From: Acidobacteriota bacterium
Lineage (GTDB): Bacteria; Acidobacteriota; Thermoanaerobaculia; UBA5066; Gp7-AA6
Assembly (NCBI GenBank): GCA_027307335.1
Contig: DAHUXD010000034.1
Coordinates: 49,177-113,176, forward strand
Length of the DNA stretch: 64,000 nt
Direction: 5' to 3'
The notes beneath the pieces are model-generated. The model made no database searches. It had not been told where the DNA came from and saw only the letters and a program-made list of their open reading frames with translations. Shown here piece by piece: positions 49,101-55,979 of the stretch (within the stretch, counting starts at the first letter, position 1; each line of letters starts with the position of its first letter). A program made the position numbers and the translations under genes.

Positions 49101-49953
49101 CGTGGCGGTCGAGCCCGGCTACTTCAACGGGAAGGCGACCGCGCTGGCGCTGACCGGCACCGCCTCGAACTTCACCGGGCCGTCCGGAGCGACGTACACG
49201 CTGTCGCAGTCCGCGGCGGACTACGGCTCGATCGCCGCGAACGGCTCGGCGAACTGCCACGACGCGACCGGCAACTGTTACGCGATGGGCGTCGACAACC
49301 CGGCCCCGCGGCCCGCGGCGCACTGGGATGCGACCTTCCTCGAGCAGCTGTCGACCGGATCGGCGAAGACCTGGACGCTCCACATCGGCGACAGCTTCGC
49401 CGACGTGGCGAGCGCCAACCTCTTCTACGCGTCCATCGAGAACATCTTCCACAACGGGATCACCGGGGGCTGCGGCGGCGGCGGCTACTGTCCGACGAAT
49501 CCCGTCACGCGCGCGCAGATGGCGGTCTTCATCCTGAAAGCCGAGCACGGCTCGACGTACGCGCCGCCGCCCTGCGCCGGCGTCTTCGCCGACGTCGCGT
49601 GTCCCGGCGACTTCGCCGTCGACTGGATCGAACGCCTCTACGCGGAAGGCATCACCGGGGGCTGCGGCGGCAACGACTACTGTCCGGCGAGCCCGGTCAC
49701 GCGCGCGCAGATGGCCGTGTTCCTCCTGAAGGGGCAGCACGGCTCCGCGTACGTGCCGCCGGCGTGCGCCGGTCTCTTCGCCGACGTCCCGTGCCCGGCG
49801 GGCTTCGCCGTAAACTGGATCGAGCAGCTCTCGAACGAGGCGATCACGGGCGGCTGCGGCGGCGGCGACTACTGTCCGGATGCCGCGGTGACGCGAGGGC
49901 AGATGGCGGTGTTCCTGACGAAGACGTTCGGGCTCCTCCTCTACGGTCCCTAG
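46153..49953 (+). CDS. Large secreted multidomain protein with triple cysteine-type SLH repeats
   Basis: A 1266-residue protein with a signal peptide (AFATAGVFFVSSAVLWASG). Residues ~95-560 are a beta-rich region (RVEPPDTNADVGPSHVVEIV, DHQGNSAVGFSAS) seen in exported bacterial proteins of unknown role. A CarboxypepD-regulatory-like domain lies at ~570-640 (KGTLTGTVTLCGGGALAGAV). A jelly-roll region resembling immune-inhibitor-A/MAM modules spans ~775-950 (QNFDGAVPPALPSGWSATNA). The last ~175 residues are three SLH repeats of the same cysteine type as the 1-13 kb genes. All three have the C-x5-C pair (GCGGGGYC, GCGGNDYC, GCGGGDYC). It has no beta-helix, so the SLH cassette has been joined to another body. 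Confidence 0.88.
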   Translation: MGRAFATAGVFFVSSAVLWASGPRPVPVSATARTVAVSARVRDLPPEFPAPDEILPANWVRSNERIPRTPRAGAAAPEAQLDGALQSEAPEVGMPGPILTFAGLSADDDQAAFGSRVEPPDTNADVGPSHVVEIVNSLFRVYDKTGSALTAATKLSTLFAPVGAPCGGRNDGDPIVLYDTMADRWLISQFCLPNGLNPPYHQLIAVSQTGDPTGSYFLYDFLMPNLLNDYPHFGVWPDGYYMSDNQFTPGGSSYAGAGLYAFDRSKMLVGDATAAYIYFNYGPIDPSAGGMLPTHMNGLTPPPAGTPNFFMEWRADEFGDPFDAVRIYEFHADFGDPGSSTLTVRPDLAVASFDARSPATRNAIEQPAPATSGQYVDAIADRMMYRIGYRTLAAGVESFVLNWTVNVSGVNPTGASTYQAGVRFEELRRDAGTGDFTIQNQVTYAPGSGDGANGRNLWMGSTAQDHQGNSAVGFSASSTSLVPSILWAGRLAGDPANALSQGEATMFAGAGVQQDAAARWGDYSAMSIDPSDDCTFWYAQEYYANNGMFDWATRVGSFKFPGCTAAAKGTLTGTVTLCGGGALAGAVVTVPGGYLRATDASGVYSMDLPPGDYTVTISFPGFTPFSSPVTIVDGSPTTLDACLTGAIVLSAGDATLQTESCQPPNGRSDPGETVTWTFCIQNAGGASTGNLVGTLQNSGGVTGASSPQDYGSIAGLGGSVCRDFTFTVDPATACGTPVAAVLALQDGATNMGTLEFDLPTGIGNGLLAQNFDGAVPPALPSGWSATNAQGASPTWATSATSADTAPNDAFVDDPGSVADKRLDSPALAITTSAAQLTFRNSYNLESGFDGGVLEISIAGGAFQDVVAAGGTFVSGGYAGSLDGSGGNPLGGRSAWTGNSGGYLTTTVALPASAAGQSVVLRWRMGSDNAVSGTGWRIDSVSVVDGHICCSPIPVSLQVDAHAAAAPAAPAALAVNGVLEPGEIVAVEPGYFNGKATALALTGTASNFTGPSGATYTLSQSAADYGSIAANGSANCHDATGNCYAMGVDNPAPRPAAHWDATFLEQLSTGSAKTWTLHIGDSFADVASANLFYASIENIFHNGITGGCGGGGYCPTNPVTRAQMAVFILKAEHGSTYAPPPCAGVFADVACPGDFAVDWIERLYAEGITGGCGGNDYCPASPVTRAQMAVFLLKGQHGSAYVPPACAGLFADVPCPAGFAVNWIEQLSNEAITGGCGGGDYCPDAAVTRGQMAVFLTKTFGLLLYGP

Positions 49954-49963
49954 CCGACAGGCG

Positions 49964-49969
49964 TACCCT
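49964..49969 (+). promoter_or_regulatory. -10-like box (TACCCT) of the M23 peptidase gene
   Basis: TACCCT lies 6 bases before GTG 49976 with no ribosome site. It fits the short-leader pattern but is a weak box. Confidence 0.3.
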
Positions 49970-49975
49970 CATCGG

Positions 49976-50890
49976 GTGACGCTTCTCGGAGTCCTCGCGC
50001 TCGCCGGCGGGATCGCCGCCGGCGACTGCCGCGCGCCGCGCCTCTCGGCGGCCCTCTCGCCGGCAACTGTCCGGCAGGGCGGCATCGTCGTGGCGACGCT
50101 GACGAGCGACGCGCCGCTCGACGAGGCGCGCGTCTCCGTGGGCGACGACGCGGCCGGGATTCCGATGGAGCCGGTTCCCGGCGGCCGCCGCTGGCGCGCG
50201 CTCGTCGGCGTCGACTTCGAGGGACCGGCGGGGAAGCGCGCGTTGCGGTTCGAGGGCCGGGTGGCCTGCGGCGAGAAGGGGACCGCGGCGCGCGCGCTCG
50301 TCGTGCGCTCGGGCAAGTTCAAGGTCGAGAGGCTGCGCGTCGCTCCCGAATACGTCGAGCCGCCCGAGAGCGAGAAGGAGCGGATCGAGTCGGACCGGGA
50401 GAAGGTCGCGCTGGTCTGGAAGAGCTTCGATCCCGAGAGGCGATGGAGCGGCCCGTTCCTCCTGCCCGTAGACGCGCCCGTCCGACGCGAGAGCTTCGGC
50501 TCGCGACGGGTCTTAAACGGCGAGCCCCGCTCCGCGCATTCGGGGCTCGACCTCGCGGCCGCGAGCGGGCAGCCGGTGCGCGCACCGGCGCCGGCGCGCG
50601 TCGCGCTCGCCGAGGATCTCTACTTCTCCGGCGGCACCGTGATCCTCGACCACGGCGAGCGGCTCTTCACGTCGTACTTCCATCTCTCGCGGATCGACGT
50701 CAAGGTGGGGCAGATCCTCGAGGCGGGTGAGGCCTTCGCCGCGGTCGGCGCGACCGGACGAGCCACGGGACCGCACCTCCACTGGAGCGCGAAGATCGCG
50801 GGCGCGCGCATCAACCCCCTCGGCCTCTTGGAGTTACCGAAGTGGCCGCTCAACCCGACTCTTTTGAATCTGACCAGTCAGTCACAATAA
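49976..50890 (+). CDS. M23 (LytM-type) zinc metallopeptidase, exported
   Basis: A 304-residue protein. A short hydrophobic N-terminus (LLGVLALAGGIAAG) and beta-rich N-domain precede the M23 fold. Zinc ligands are visible in SAHSGLDLAA (HxxxD) and ATGPHLHWSAK (HxH), and the segment between (GGTVILDHGERLFTSYFHLS) is typical. Such enzymes cut peptidoglycan cross-links or activate amidases. Both zinc motifs are intact. The start is GTG 49976. Confidence 0.9.
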   Translation: MTLLGVLALAGGIAAGDCRAPRLSAALSPATVRQGGIVVATLTSDAPLDEARVSVGDDAAGIPMEPVPGGRRWRALVGVDFEGPAGKRALRFEGRVACGEKGTAARALVVRSGKFKVERLRVAPEYVEPPESEKERIESDREKVALVWKSFDPERRWSGPFLLPVDAPVRRESFGSRRVLNGEPRSAHSGLDLAAASGQPVRAPAPARVALAEDLYFSGGTVILDHGERLFTSYFHLSRIDVKVGQILEAGEAFAAVGATGRATGPHLHWSAKIAGARINPLGLLELPKWPLNPTLLNLTSQSQ

Positions 50891-50919
50891 CTGTCCTTTC
50901 CATAACAAAACAAATGGCT

Positions 50920-50925
50920 TAGAGT
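50920..50925 (+). promoter_or_regulatory. -10-like box (TAGAGT) before the hydroxybenzoyl-CoA-reductase-type operon
   Basis: TAGAGT is 9 bases before ATG 50935. The 45 bases around it are markedly AT-rich for this genome (CATAACAAAACAAATGG). No Shine-Dalgarno sequence is present. Confidence 0.35.
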
Positions 50926-50934
50926 GATGCATCT

Positions 50935-51606
50935 ATGGCGCGTCGCAGGGAAAAATTGCCGCCGGACCGGTCGAAGGCGCTCGTCGCGATGACGGTCAAC
51001 GGCGAGCGCGTCGAGGCGCCCTTCGAGCCGCACAAGACGATGCTCGAGGTGCTCCGCGAGGATCTCGCGCTCACCGGCACGAAGCACGGCTGCGAGCTCG
51101 GCGAGTGCGGCACGTGCGCCGTGCTCCTCGACGGGAAGCCCGTGCTCTCCTGTCTCGTCCTCGGCCTCGAGTGCGAGGGCCGCAGCGTCGAGACGGTCGA
51201 GGGCATGGCCGGACCGGAGGGGCTCCATCCCCTGCAGAAGGCGTTCGCCGATCTCGGCGCCGCGCAGTGCGGCTACTGCACTCCCGGGTTCCTCCTGACC
51301 GCGAAGGCGCTGCTCGAGGAGAACCCGAGGCCGACCCTGCCCGAGATCCGCCAGGCGCTGGCCGGCAATCTCTGCCGCTGCACGGGCTACGTGAAGATCT
51401 TCGAGGCGGTCGAGCTCGCGGCGGCCTGGTTGCGCGGCGAGGCGGCCGAGCCGCGGAAGGAGTCGCTGTACGGATACGACTTCGACGAATCCGGGCTGCT
51501 TCCGTCCCATCCCGGCCCGGTAGGGGCGGTCCTTGCGGCCGCCCGCGAGGCCGCGGTCGACGAGGGCGGGGACAAGCCCCGCCCCTACAGAGCCAAAGCA
51601 CGATGA
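50935..51606 (+). CDS. hcrC: Molybdenum hydroxylase small [2Fe-2S] subunit, 4-hydroxybenzoyl-CoA reductase gamma-type
   Basis: A 223-residue protein with both [2Fe-2S] sites of the xanthine-oxidase family: C53, C58, C61, C73 (HGCELGECGTCAV, LSC) and C112, C115, C147, C149 (QCGYCTPG, LCRCTGY). It passes electrons between the Mo and FAD subunits. The order small-large-FAD and the FAD-subunit cluster loop point to the 4-hydroxybenzoyl-CoA reductase group. About 45 residues past the normal C-terminus are unusual; the last part (GPVGAVLAAAREAAVDEGGD, then KPRPY) is encoded by a palindromic repeat. The TGA overlaps the next ATG. Confidence 0.85.
   Translation: MARRREKLPPDRSKALVAMTVNGERVEAPFEPHKTMLEVLREDLALTGTKHGCELGECGTCAVLLDGKPVLSCLVLGLECEGRSVETVEGMAGPEGLHPLQKAFADLGAAQCGYCTPGFLLTAKALLEENPRPTLPEIRQALAGNLCRCTGYVKIFEAVELAAAWLRGEAAEPRKESLYGYDFDESGLLPSHPGPVGAVLAAAREAAVDEGGDKPRPYRAKAR
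51520..51588. repeat. GC-rich palindromic repeat (type B), full copy, inside the 3' end of the small-subunit gene
   Basis: The element has perfect 10-base terminal inverted repeats, GTAGGGGCGG at 51520-51529 and CCGCCCCTAC at 51579-51588. Its right arm matches the hairpin at 22671-22695. It is read in frame and adds about 23 codons to the gene. Confidence 0.65.
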
Positions 51607-54041
51607 GCTCTCGCCGTCCCACCCGCATCGTCGGCCGTCCGTTCACCCGGGTCGACGGCGCCGCGAAGGTCACGGGGCAGACGAAGTTCGCCGACGACCT
51701 GGCGCTTCCGCGGATGCTGCACTGCAAGCTCCTCCGGGCGAAGGTCGCCCACGCCCGGATCCTCGCGATCGACGTCTCGAAGGCCCTCGCGGCGCCGGGC
51801 GTCGTCGCGGTCGCGACCGGCAGGGACCTGCCGGTGCCGTTCGGCATCCTGCCGGTGTCGCAGGACGAGCACGCGCTCTGCCCGGACCGCGTGCGCTACG
51901 TCGGCGATCCGGTCGCGGCGATCGCGGCCACGAGCGAGGACGCCGCGTTCGACGCCCTCGACCTCGTCCGGGTCGAGTACGAGCCGCTCCCTCCGGTCGG
52001 CACGATCGAGGAGGGCCTCGCGCCGGCGGCCGTGCCGATCCACGACCACGGAGACCAGGGCAACATCCACAAGCTCGTCGCGATGCAGTTCGGCGACGTC
52101 GACGAGGGCTTCGCCCGCGCCGACCGCGTCTACGACAACACTTACTTCTACGAGGGCAACACCCACCTCGCGCTCGAGCAGCACGCTTCGGTCGCCGACT
52201 TCGGTCCCGACGGGAAGCTGACGCTCTGGTCGTCGACGCAGACGCCGCACTACGTGCACCGCGCGCTCGCGAAGGTCCTCGGGATGCCGGCCTCGCGCAT
52301 CCGCGTCATCGCGACGCCGAACGGCGGCGGCTTCGGCGGCAAGTCGGACGTCTTCAACCACGAGATCGTCGTCGCGCACTTATCGCGCGTCACCGGCCGC
52401 CCCGTGAAGATCTGCCTGACGCGCGAGGAGGTCTTCTACTGCCACCGCGGCCGGCACCCGACCCTGATGCGCGTGAGAACCGGCGTGAAGAAGGACGGCG
52501 CGATCACCGCGCTCCACTTCCAGACGGCGCTCGACGGCGGCGGCTATGGCTCCTACGGCGTCGCGTCCACGTACTACACGGGCGCGCTGCAGACGGTGAC
52601 GTACCGGGTCCCGACGTACCGGTTCGAAGGCGCGCGCGTCTTCACGAACAAGCCGCCCTGCGGCCCCAAGCGCGGCCACGGCACCCCGCAGCCGCGCTTC
52701 GCGCTCGAGGCCGAGCTCGACCGCATCGCTTGCGACCTCGGCCTCGACCCGGCCGCGATCCGGCGCGAGCACCTGCAGCCCGCGAACTCCCTGACCGCGA
52801 ACTACCTGCGCGTCGGCTCGATGGGCCTCGGCGCCTGCATCGACAAGGTCGTCGCCGCCTCCGGCTGGAAGAAGCGGCGCGGGAAGCTCCCGTTCGGCCG
52901 CGGCCTCGGCATCGCGTGCTCGTCCTACCTGACCGGCGCCGGGCTCCCGATCTACTGGAACCAGATGCCGCAGTCGGGCGTGCAGCTGAAGGTCGACCGC
53001 GGCGGCGGCGTGACGGTCTTCTGCGGCTCGACCGAGATCGGCCAGGGCTCCGACACGATCCTCGCCGCGATCGTCGCCGAGATCCTCGGCATCGATCCGC
53101 TCGACATCCGCCTCGTCACGGGGGACACCGATCTGACGCCGGTCGATCTCGGCTCGTACTCGTCGCGCGTGACGCTGATGACCGGCAACGCCGCGATCCA
53201 GGCCGCCGAGCGCGCGCGGGAGCTGATCGCGGGCGCCGTCGCGAAGAAGCTGGAGCTCCCGCCCGAGCGGATCGGCTTCGCCGAGGGCCGCGTCTTCGAC
53301 GTGGAGAACCCGGAGAAGGGGATGACGTTCCCGGAGGCCGCCGTCGCCGGCGAGTCGCTCCACGGGACGCTCGGCACGGTCGGCCACTACAGGCCGCCGC
53401 CGTCCGCGGGCCGCTATCGCGGCGCCGGGGTCGGCCCGTCGCCCGCGTACTCGTACTCGGCCGCGGTCGTCGAGGTCGAGGTCGATCCGGAGACGGGCAT
53501 CTACGCCGTCCCGAAGATCTGGATCGCGCACGACGTCGGCAAGTGCATCAACGCCGCGCTCGTGATGGGCCAGGTCGAGGGCTCGGTCTACATGGGCCTC
53601 GGCGAGGCGATGATGGAGGAGATGGCGTACCGCACCGACGCCAACCGGAACGTCGTCCACAAGTTTCCCTCGGTGCTCGAGTACAAGAGCCCGACGACGC
53701 TCGAGATGCCCGAGGTCGAGACGTTCCTCGTCGAGGACCCCGATCCGAACGGGCCGTACGGCGCGAAGGAGGTCGGGCAGGGCCCGCTCCTGCCGATCCC
53801 GCCGGCCGTGGCGAACGCGGTGTACGACGCGGTCGGCGTGCGCGTGGACGAGGTCCCGGTGACGCCGGAGAAGGTGCGGAGGGCGCTGAAGGCGAAGGCG
53901 CAGGGCAAGCCGGCGCGCGTCGGCCCCGAGCGCTTCCCGGCGGTGCCGTATCCGGAGCCGATCCACGTGCGCACGCCCGAGGAGGGCGGCGACGGCAAGG
54001 CGGAGGACGCGCCGGTCACCGCGGCGGGAGGGGTGCGGTGA
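51603..54041 (+). CDS. hcrA: Molybdenum hydroxylase large subunit, 4-hydroxybenzoyl-CoA reductase alpha-type
   Basis: An 812-residue molybdopterin-binding catalytic subunit of the xanthine-oxidase family. The segments GRPFTRVDGAAKVTGQTKFA, TPNGGGFGGKSD, CGPKRGHGTPQPRFALE and GSTEIGQGSDT are present. The C-terminal YGAKEVGQGPLLP contains the catalytic-glutamate region. CGPKRGHGTP, in place of the GAFRGFG of xanthine dehydrogenases, and GAKEVGQGP fit aromatic-CoA reductases. The likely reaction is reductive removal of the 4-hydroxyl from 4-hydroxybenzoyl-CoA to give benzoyl-CoA; another aromatic or N-heterocyclic substrate is possible. It is coupled to the small-subunit gene by an ATGA overlap. 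Confidence 0.8.
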   Translation: MSSRRPTRIVGRPFTRVDGAAKVTGQTKFADDLALPRMLHCKLLRAKVAHARILAIDVSKALAAPGVVAVATGRDLPVPFGILPVSQDEHALCPDRVRYVGDPVAAIAATSEDAAFDALDLVRVEYEPLPPVGTIEEGLAPAAVPIHDHGDQGNIHKLVAMQFGDVDEGFARADRVYDNTYFYEGNTHLALEQHASVADFGPDGKLTLWSSTQTPHYVHRALAKVLGMPASRIRVIATPNGGGFGGKSDVFNHEIVVAHLSRVTGRPVKICLTREEVFYCHRGRHPTLMRVRTGVKKDGAITALHFQTALDGGGYGSYGVASTYYTGALQTVTYRVPTYRFEGARVFTNKPPCGPKRGHGTPQPRFALEAELDRIACDLGLDPAAIRREHLQPANSLTANYLRVGSMGLGACIDKVVAASGWKKRRGKLPFGRGLGIACSSYLTGAGLPIYWNQMPQSGVQLKVDRGGGVTVFCGSTEIGQGSDTILAAIVAEILGIDPLDIRLVTGDTDLTPVDLGSYSSRVTLMTGNAAIQAAERARELIAGAVAKKLELPPERIGFAEGRVFDVENPEKGMTFPEAAVAGESLHGTLGTVGHYRPPPSAGRYRGAGVGPSPAYSYSAAVVEVEVDPETGIYAVPKIWIAHDVGKCINAALVMGQVEGSVYMGLGEAMMEEMAYRTDANRNVVHKFPSVLEYKSPTTLEMPEVETFLVEDPDPNGPYGAKEVGQGPLLPIPPAVANAVYDAVGVRVDEVPVTPEKVRRALKAKAQGKPARVGPERFPAVPYPEPIHVRTPEEGGDGKAEDAPVTAAGGVR

Positions 54042-54045
54042 AGCC

Positions 54046-55029
54046 ATGATGCGTCTTCCGCGCTTCCGCTACTTCGCGCCGACCAGCGTGAAGGAGGCGC
54101 TCCGGATCAGGGCCGGCGAGGGCGAGTCGGCCGCGTTCGTCGCCGGCGGCACCGACCTCTACCCGAACATGAAGCGCCGGCAGCAGACGCCGAAGACGGT
54201 CATCGGCCTCTCGCGCATCCCGAGCCTCGCCCGGCTCCGCGCCGGGGCCGACGGGCTCCGGATCGGCTCCGCGGTGCCGCTGTCGGAGATCGAGAACCAC
54301 CGGAAGGCGCGCCGCCTCTTTCCCGCGCTGGTCCACGCGGTGTCCGAGATCTCGACGCCGCCTCTCCGGAACATGGGCACGCTCGGCGGCAACGTCCTGC
54401 TCGACACGCGCTGCAACTACTACGACCAGAACTACGAGTGGCGGCAGGCGATCGACTTCTGCATGAAGAAGGACGGCACGGTCTGCTGGGTGGCGCCGGG
54501 CTCGCCCAAGTGCCTCGCGGTCCAGTCGGCCGACTCGGTGCCGATCCTGATCGCCCTGCGCGCCCGGGCGGTCCTCGCTTCGCCGGGGGGGGAGCGGGAG
54601 ATACCCCTGGAGGAGCTCTACGCCAACGACGGCATCCGGTACCTGACGAAGCGGCCGGACGAGCTCCTGACGGAGATCCGCATCCCGCCGCCCGACGGCT
54701 GGACGGCGTCCTACCGGAAGCTGCGCCGCCGCGGCGCCTTCGACTTTCCGGTCCTCGCCGTGGGCGCGGCCGTCCGGCGCGAGGGGGACCGGGTGGCGGA
54801 GTCCCGCATTTTGCTCGGGGCCGTCGCGTCGGCTCCGGTGCGGGCGTCCCGGGCCGAGGCCGTGCTCGCGGGCCGGCCGCTCGACGGCGCCTCGATCCGG
54901 GAGGCCTCCGAGGCGGCCGCCGTGGTCTCCCGCCCGATGGACAACACGGACTTCTCGTTCTTGTGGCGCAAGGAGATGACCGGACAGTGGGTCGGAATGG
55001 CACTGGGCGACCTCTCCCGGGGCGGGTGA
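54046..55029 (+). CDS. hcrB: Molybdenum hydroxylase FAD subunit with extra [4Fe-4S] loop, 4-hydroxybenzoyl-CoA reductase beta-type
   Basis: A 327-residue FAD-binding subunit (FVAGGTDLYPNMK, NMGTLGGNVLLDTRCNYYDQ). Between the FAD segments is an inserted loop with four cysteines, C123, C139, C147 and C156, spaced 16, 8 and 9. That spacing is what I recall for the [4Fe-4S]-binding loop that distinguishes HcrB of 4-hydroxybenzoyl-CoA reductase from ordinary xanthine-dehydrogenase FAD subunits. The extra cluster is thought to allow low-potential electrons to reach the Mo site. The gene starts ATGATG; either Met may be used. It lies 4 bases after the large-subunit gene. Confidence 0.85.
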   Translation: MMRLPRFRYFAPTSVKEALRIRAGEGESAAFVAGGTDLYPNMKRRQQTPKTVIGLSRIPSLARLRAGADGLRIGSAVPLSEIENHRKARRLFPALVHAVSEISTPPLRNMGTLGGNVLLDTRCNYYDQNYEWRQAIDFCMKKDGTVCWVAPGSPKCLAVQSADSVPILIALRARAVLASPGGEREIPLEELYANDGIRYLTKRPDELLTEIRIPPPDGWTASYRKLRRRGAFDFPVLAVGAAVRREGDRVAESRILLGAVASAPVRASRAEAVLAGRPLDGASIREASEAAAVVSRPMDNTDFSFLWRKEMTGQWVGMALGDLSRGG

Positions 55030-55115
55030 TCCCCTCCGCCGGCCCGGTCCCCCGGGGCCTCGGCCCGACCCGGCGGCGCGGCGTTCCCGATGCTTAAGAA
55101 TTCCTAAGGGTGCGG

Positions 55116-55144
55116 TTGCGGGAGCGCTCCTCGCGCTGTATACT
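55116..55144 (+). promoter_or_regulatory. Sigma-70-type promoter TTGCGG-N17-TATACT for the RRM gene
   Basis: TTGCGG (55116-55121) and TATACT (55139-55144) are exactly 17 bases apart. The start codon is at 55286, so the message carries a leader of about 135 bases, the longest untranslated leader in the window. Confidence 0.65.
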
Positions 55145-55149
55145 GCGCG

Positions 55150-55285
55150 CCTTCTCGTAAATCGCTCGCCTTCCCTGCACGTTTTCCGCGCTGGCTGAAG
55201 TCCGACGAATCGCTACGGGAAGTCGGGTTCGCCGAGCGGCGCGTCGGGTCCGAAGTGGTGACGCCGGTTTTAGGACTCTGTTTCG
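55150..55285 (+). promoter_or_regulatory. Long 5' untranslated leader of the RRM gene
   Basis: About 135 bases between the promoter and the ATG hold no open frame of note. The stretch has short stems (CGACGAATCGCTACGGGAAGTCGG) and ends GTTTTAGGACTCTGTTTCG before the start. It could be an autoregulatory or cold-responsive leader; no named riboswitch is recognised. Confidence 0.35.
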
Positions 55286-55564
55286 ATGAAACTTTACGTT
55301 GGTAACCTCCCCTACAACACCAGTGAGGACGACCTCCGCTCGCTCTTCTCGACCTATGGCGCGGTTTCGTCGGTGGCGATCATCACCGACCGCGACACGG
55401 GCCGTTCGAAGGGATTCGGGTTCGTCGAATTCGGCAACGACGACGAGGCGCGCAGTGCGATCTCGGCGCTCTCCGGCCAGGAGTACGGCGGAAGGGCGCT
55501 CACGGTCAACGAGGCGCGTCCCAAGACCCAGAGCGGCGGCGGCGGGGGGCGGGGCCGCTACTAG
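55286..55564 (+). CDS. RRM-type RNA-binding protein
   Basis: A 92-residue single RRM. RNP2 is LYVGNLPYNT and RNP1 is KGFGFVEF, followed by a glycine/arginine tail (SGGGGGGRGRY). This is the form seen in cyanobacterial Rbp and other bacterial RRM proteins, which bind single-stranded RNA and are often cold-induced. It is a single-gene unit with its own strong promoter, long leader and strong terminator, which suggests high and controlled expression. Confidence 0.93.
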   Translation: MKLYVGNLPYNTSEDDLRSLFSTYGAVSSVAIITDRDTGRSKGFGFVEFGNDDEARSAISALSGQEYGGRALTVNEARPKTQSGGGGGRGRY

Positions 55565-55590
55565 CGCCCGCTTCGACCTTCGCACTCCAC

Positions 55591-55618
55591 GGGGGGCTTC
55601 GGCCCCCCTTTTCTTTTT
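55591..55618 (+). terminator. Strong intrinsic terminator after the RRM gene
   Basis: A 7-bp stem GGGGGGC/GCCCCCC closed by a TTCG tetraloop (55591-55608) is followed by TTTTCTTTTT. It is the only textbook intrinsic terminator in the window. Confidence 0.9.
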
Positions 55619-55625
55619 CCCTCGA

Positions 55626-55631
55626 TAGACT
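55626..55631 (+). promoter_or_regulatory. -10 box (TAGACT) of the cupin gene
   Basis: TAGACT ends 8 bases before GTG 55640, with no ribosome site. It fits the leaderless pattern. Confidence 0.4.
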
Positions 55632-55639
55632 CCGCCGCA

Positions 55640-55963
55640 GTGGGAGATCCAGACGCCGTCCGCGTCGAGCGGTGGCCCCGCGGCGACGGCGCGCCGACCG
55701 AGAAGCGGATGATGCGCGCGCTCGAGCTCGAGGGCTTCGACGTGCTCGTCTACACCTACCGTCCCGGCACCGTCTTCCCGGAGCACGAACATCCGCGGCC
55801 GAAGTGCGACGCGGTGCTCGAGGGCGTGCTGCGCGTGACCGTGGACGGCAACGCGTTCGATCTCGGCGCTGGCGACCGCATCTACCTGCCGGCGGGCACG
55901 CGGCACGCCGCGGAAGTGGTGGGACAGGAGACCGTCGTCTCGCTCGACGGAACGCTGTGGTGA
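55640..55963 (+). CDS. Small cupin-domain protein
   Basis: A 107-residue single cupin. Motif 1 is PGTVFPEHEHPRPKCDAVLEG with metal-binding histidines and glutamate, and motif 2 is LGAGDRIYLPAGTRHAAEV with the last histidine. Such proteins are metal-dependent sensors or small enzymes; no substrate can be read. The start is GTG 55640. It lies 16 bases upstream of the DinB-like gene and is probably co-transcribed with it. Confidence 0.85.
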   Translation: MGDPDAVRVERWPRGDGAPTEKRMMRALELEGFDVLVYTYRPGTVFPEHEHPRPKCDAVLEGVLRVTVDGNAFDLGAGDRIYLPAGTRHAAEVVGQETVVSLDGTLW

Positions 55964-55979
55964 GGAGAAGGAGGCCGAC

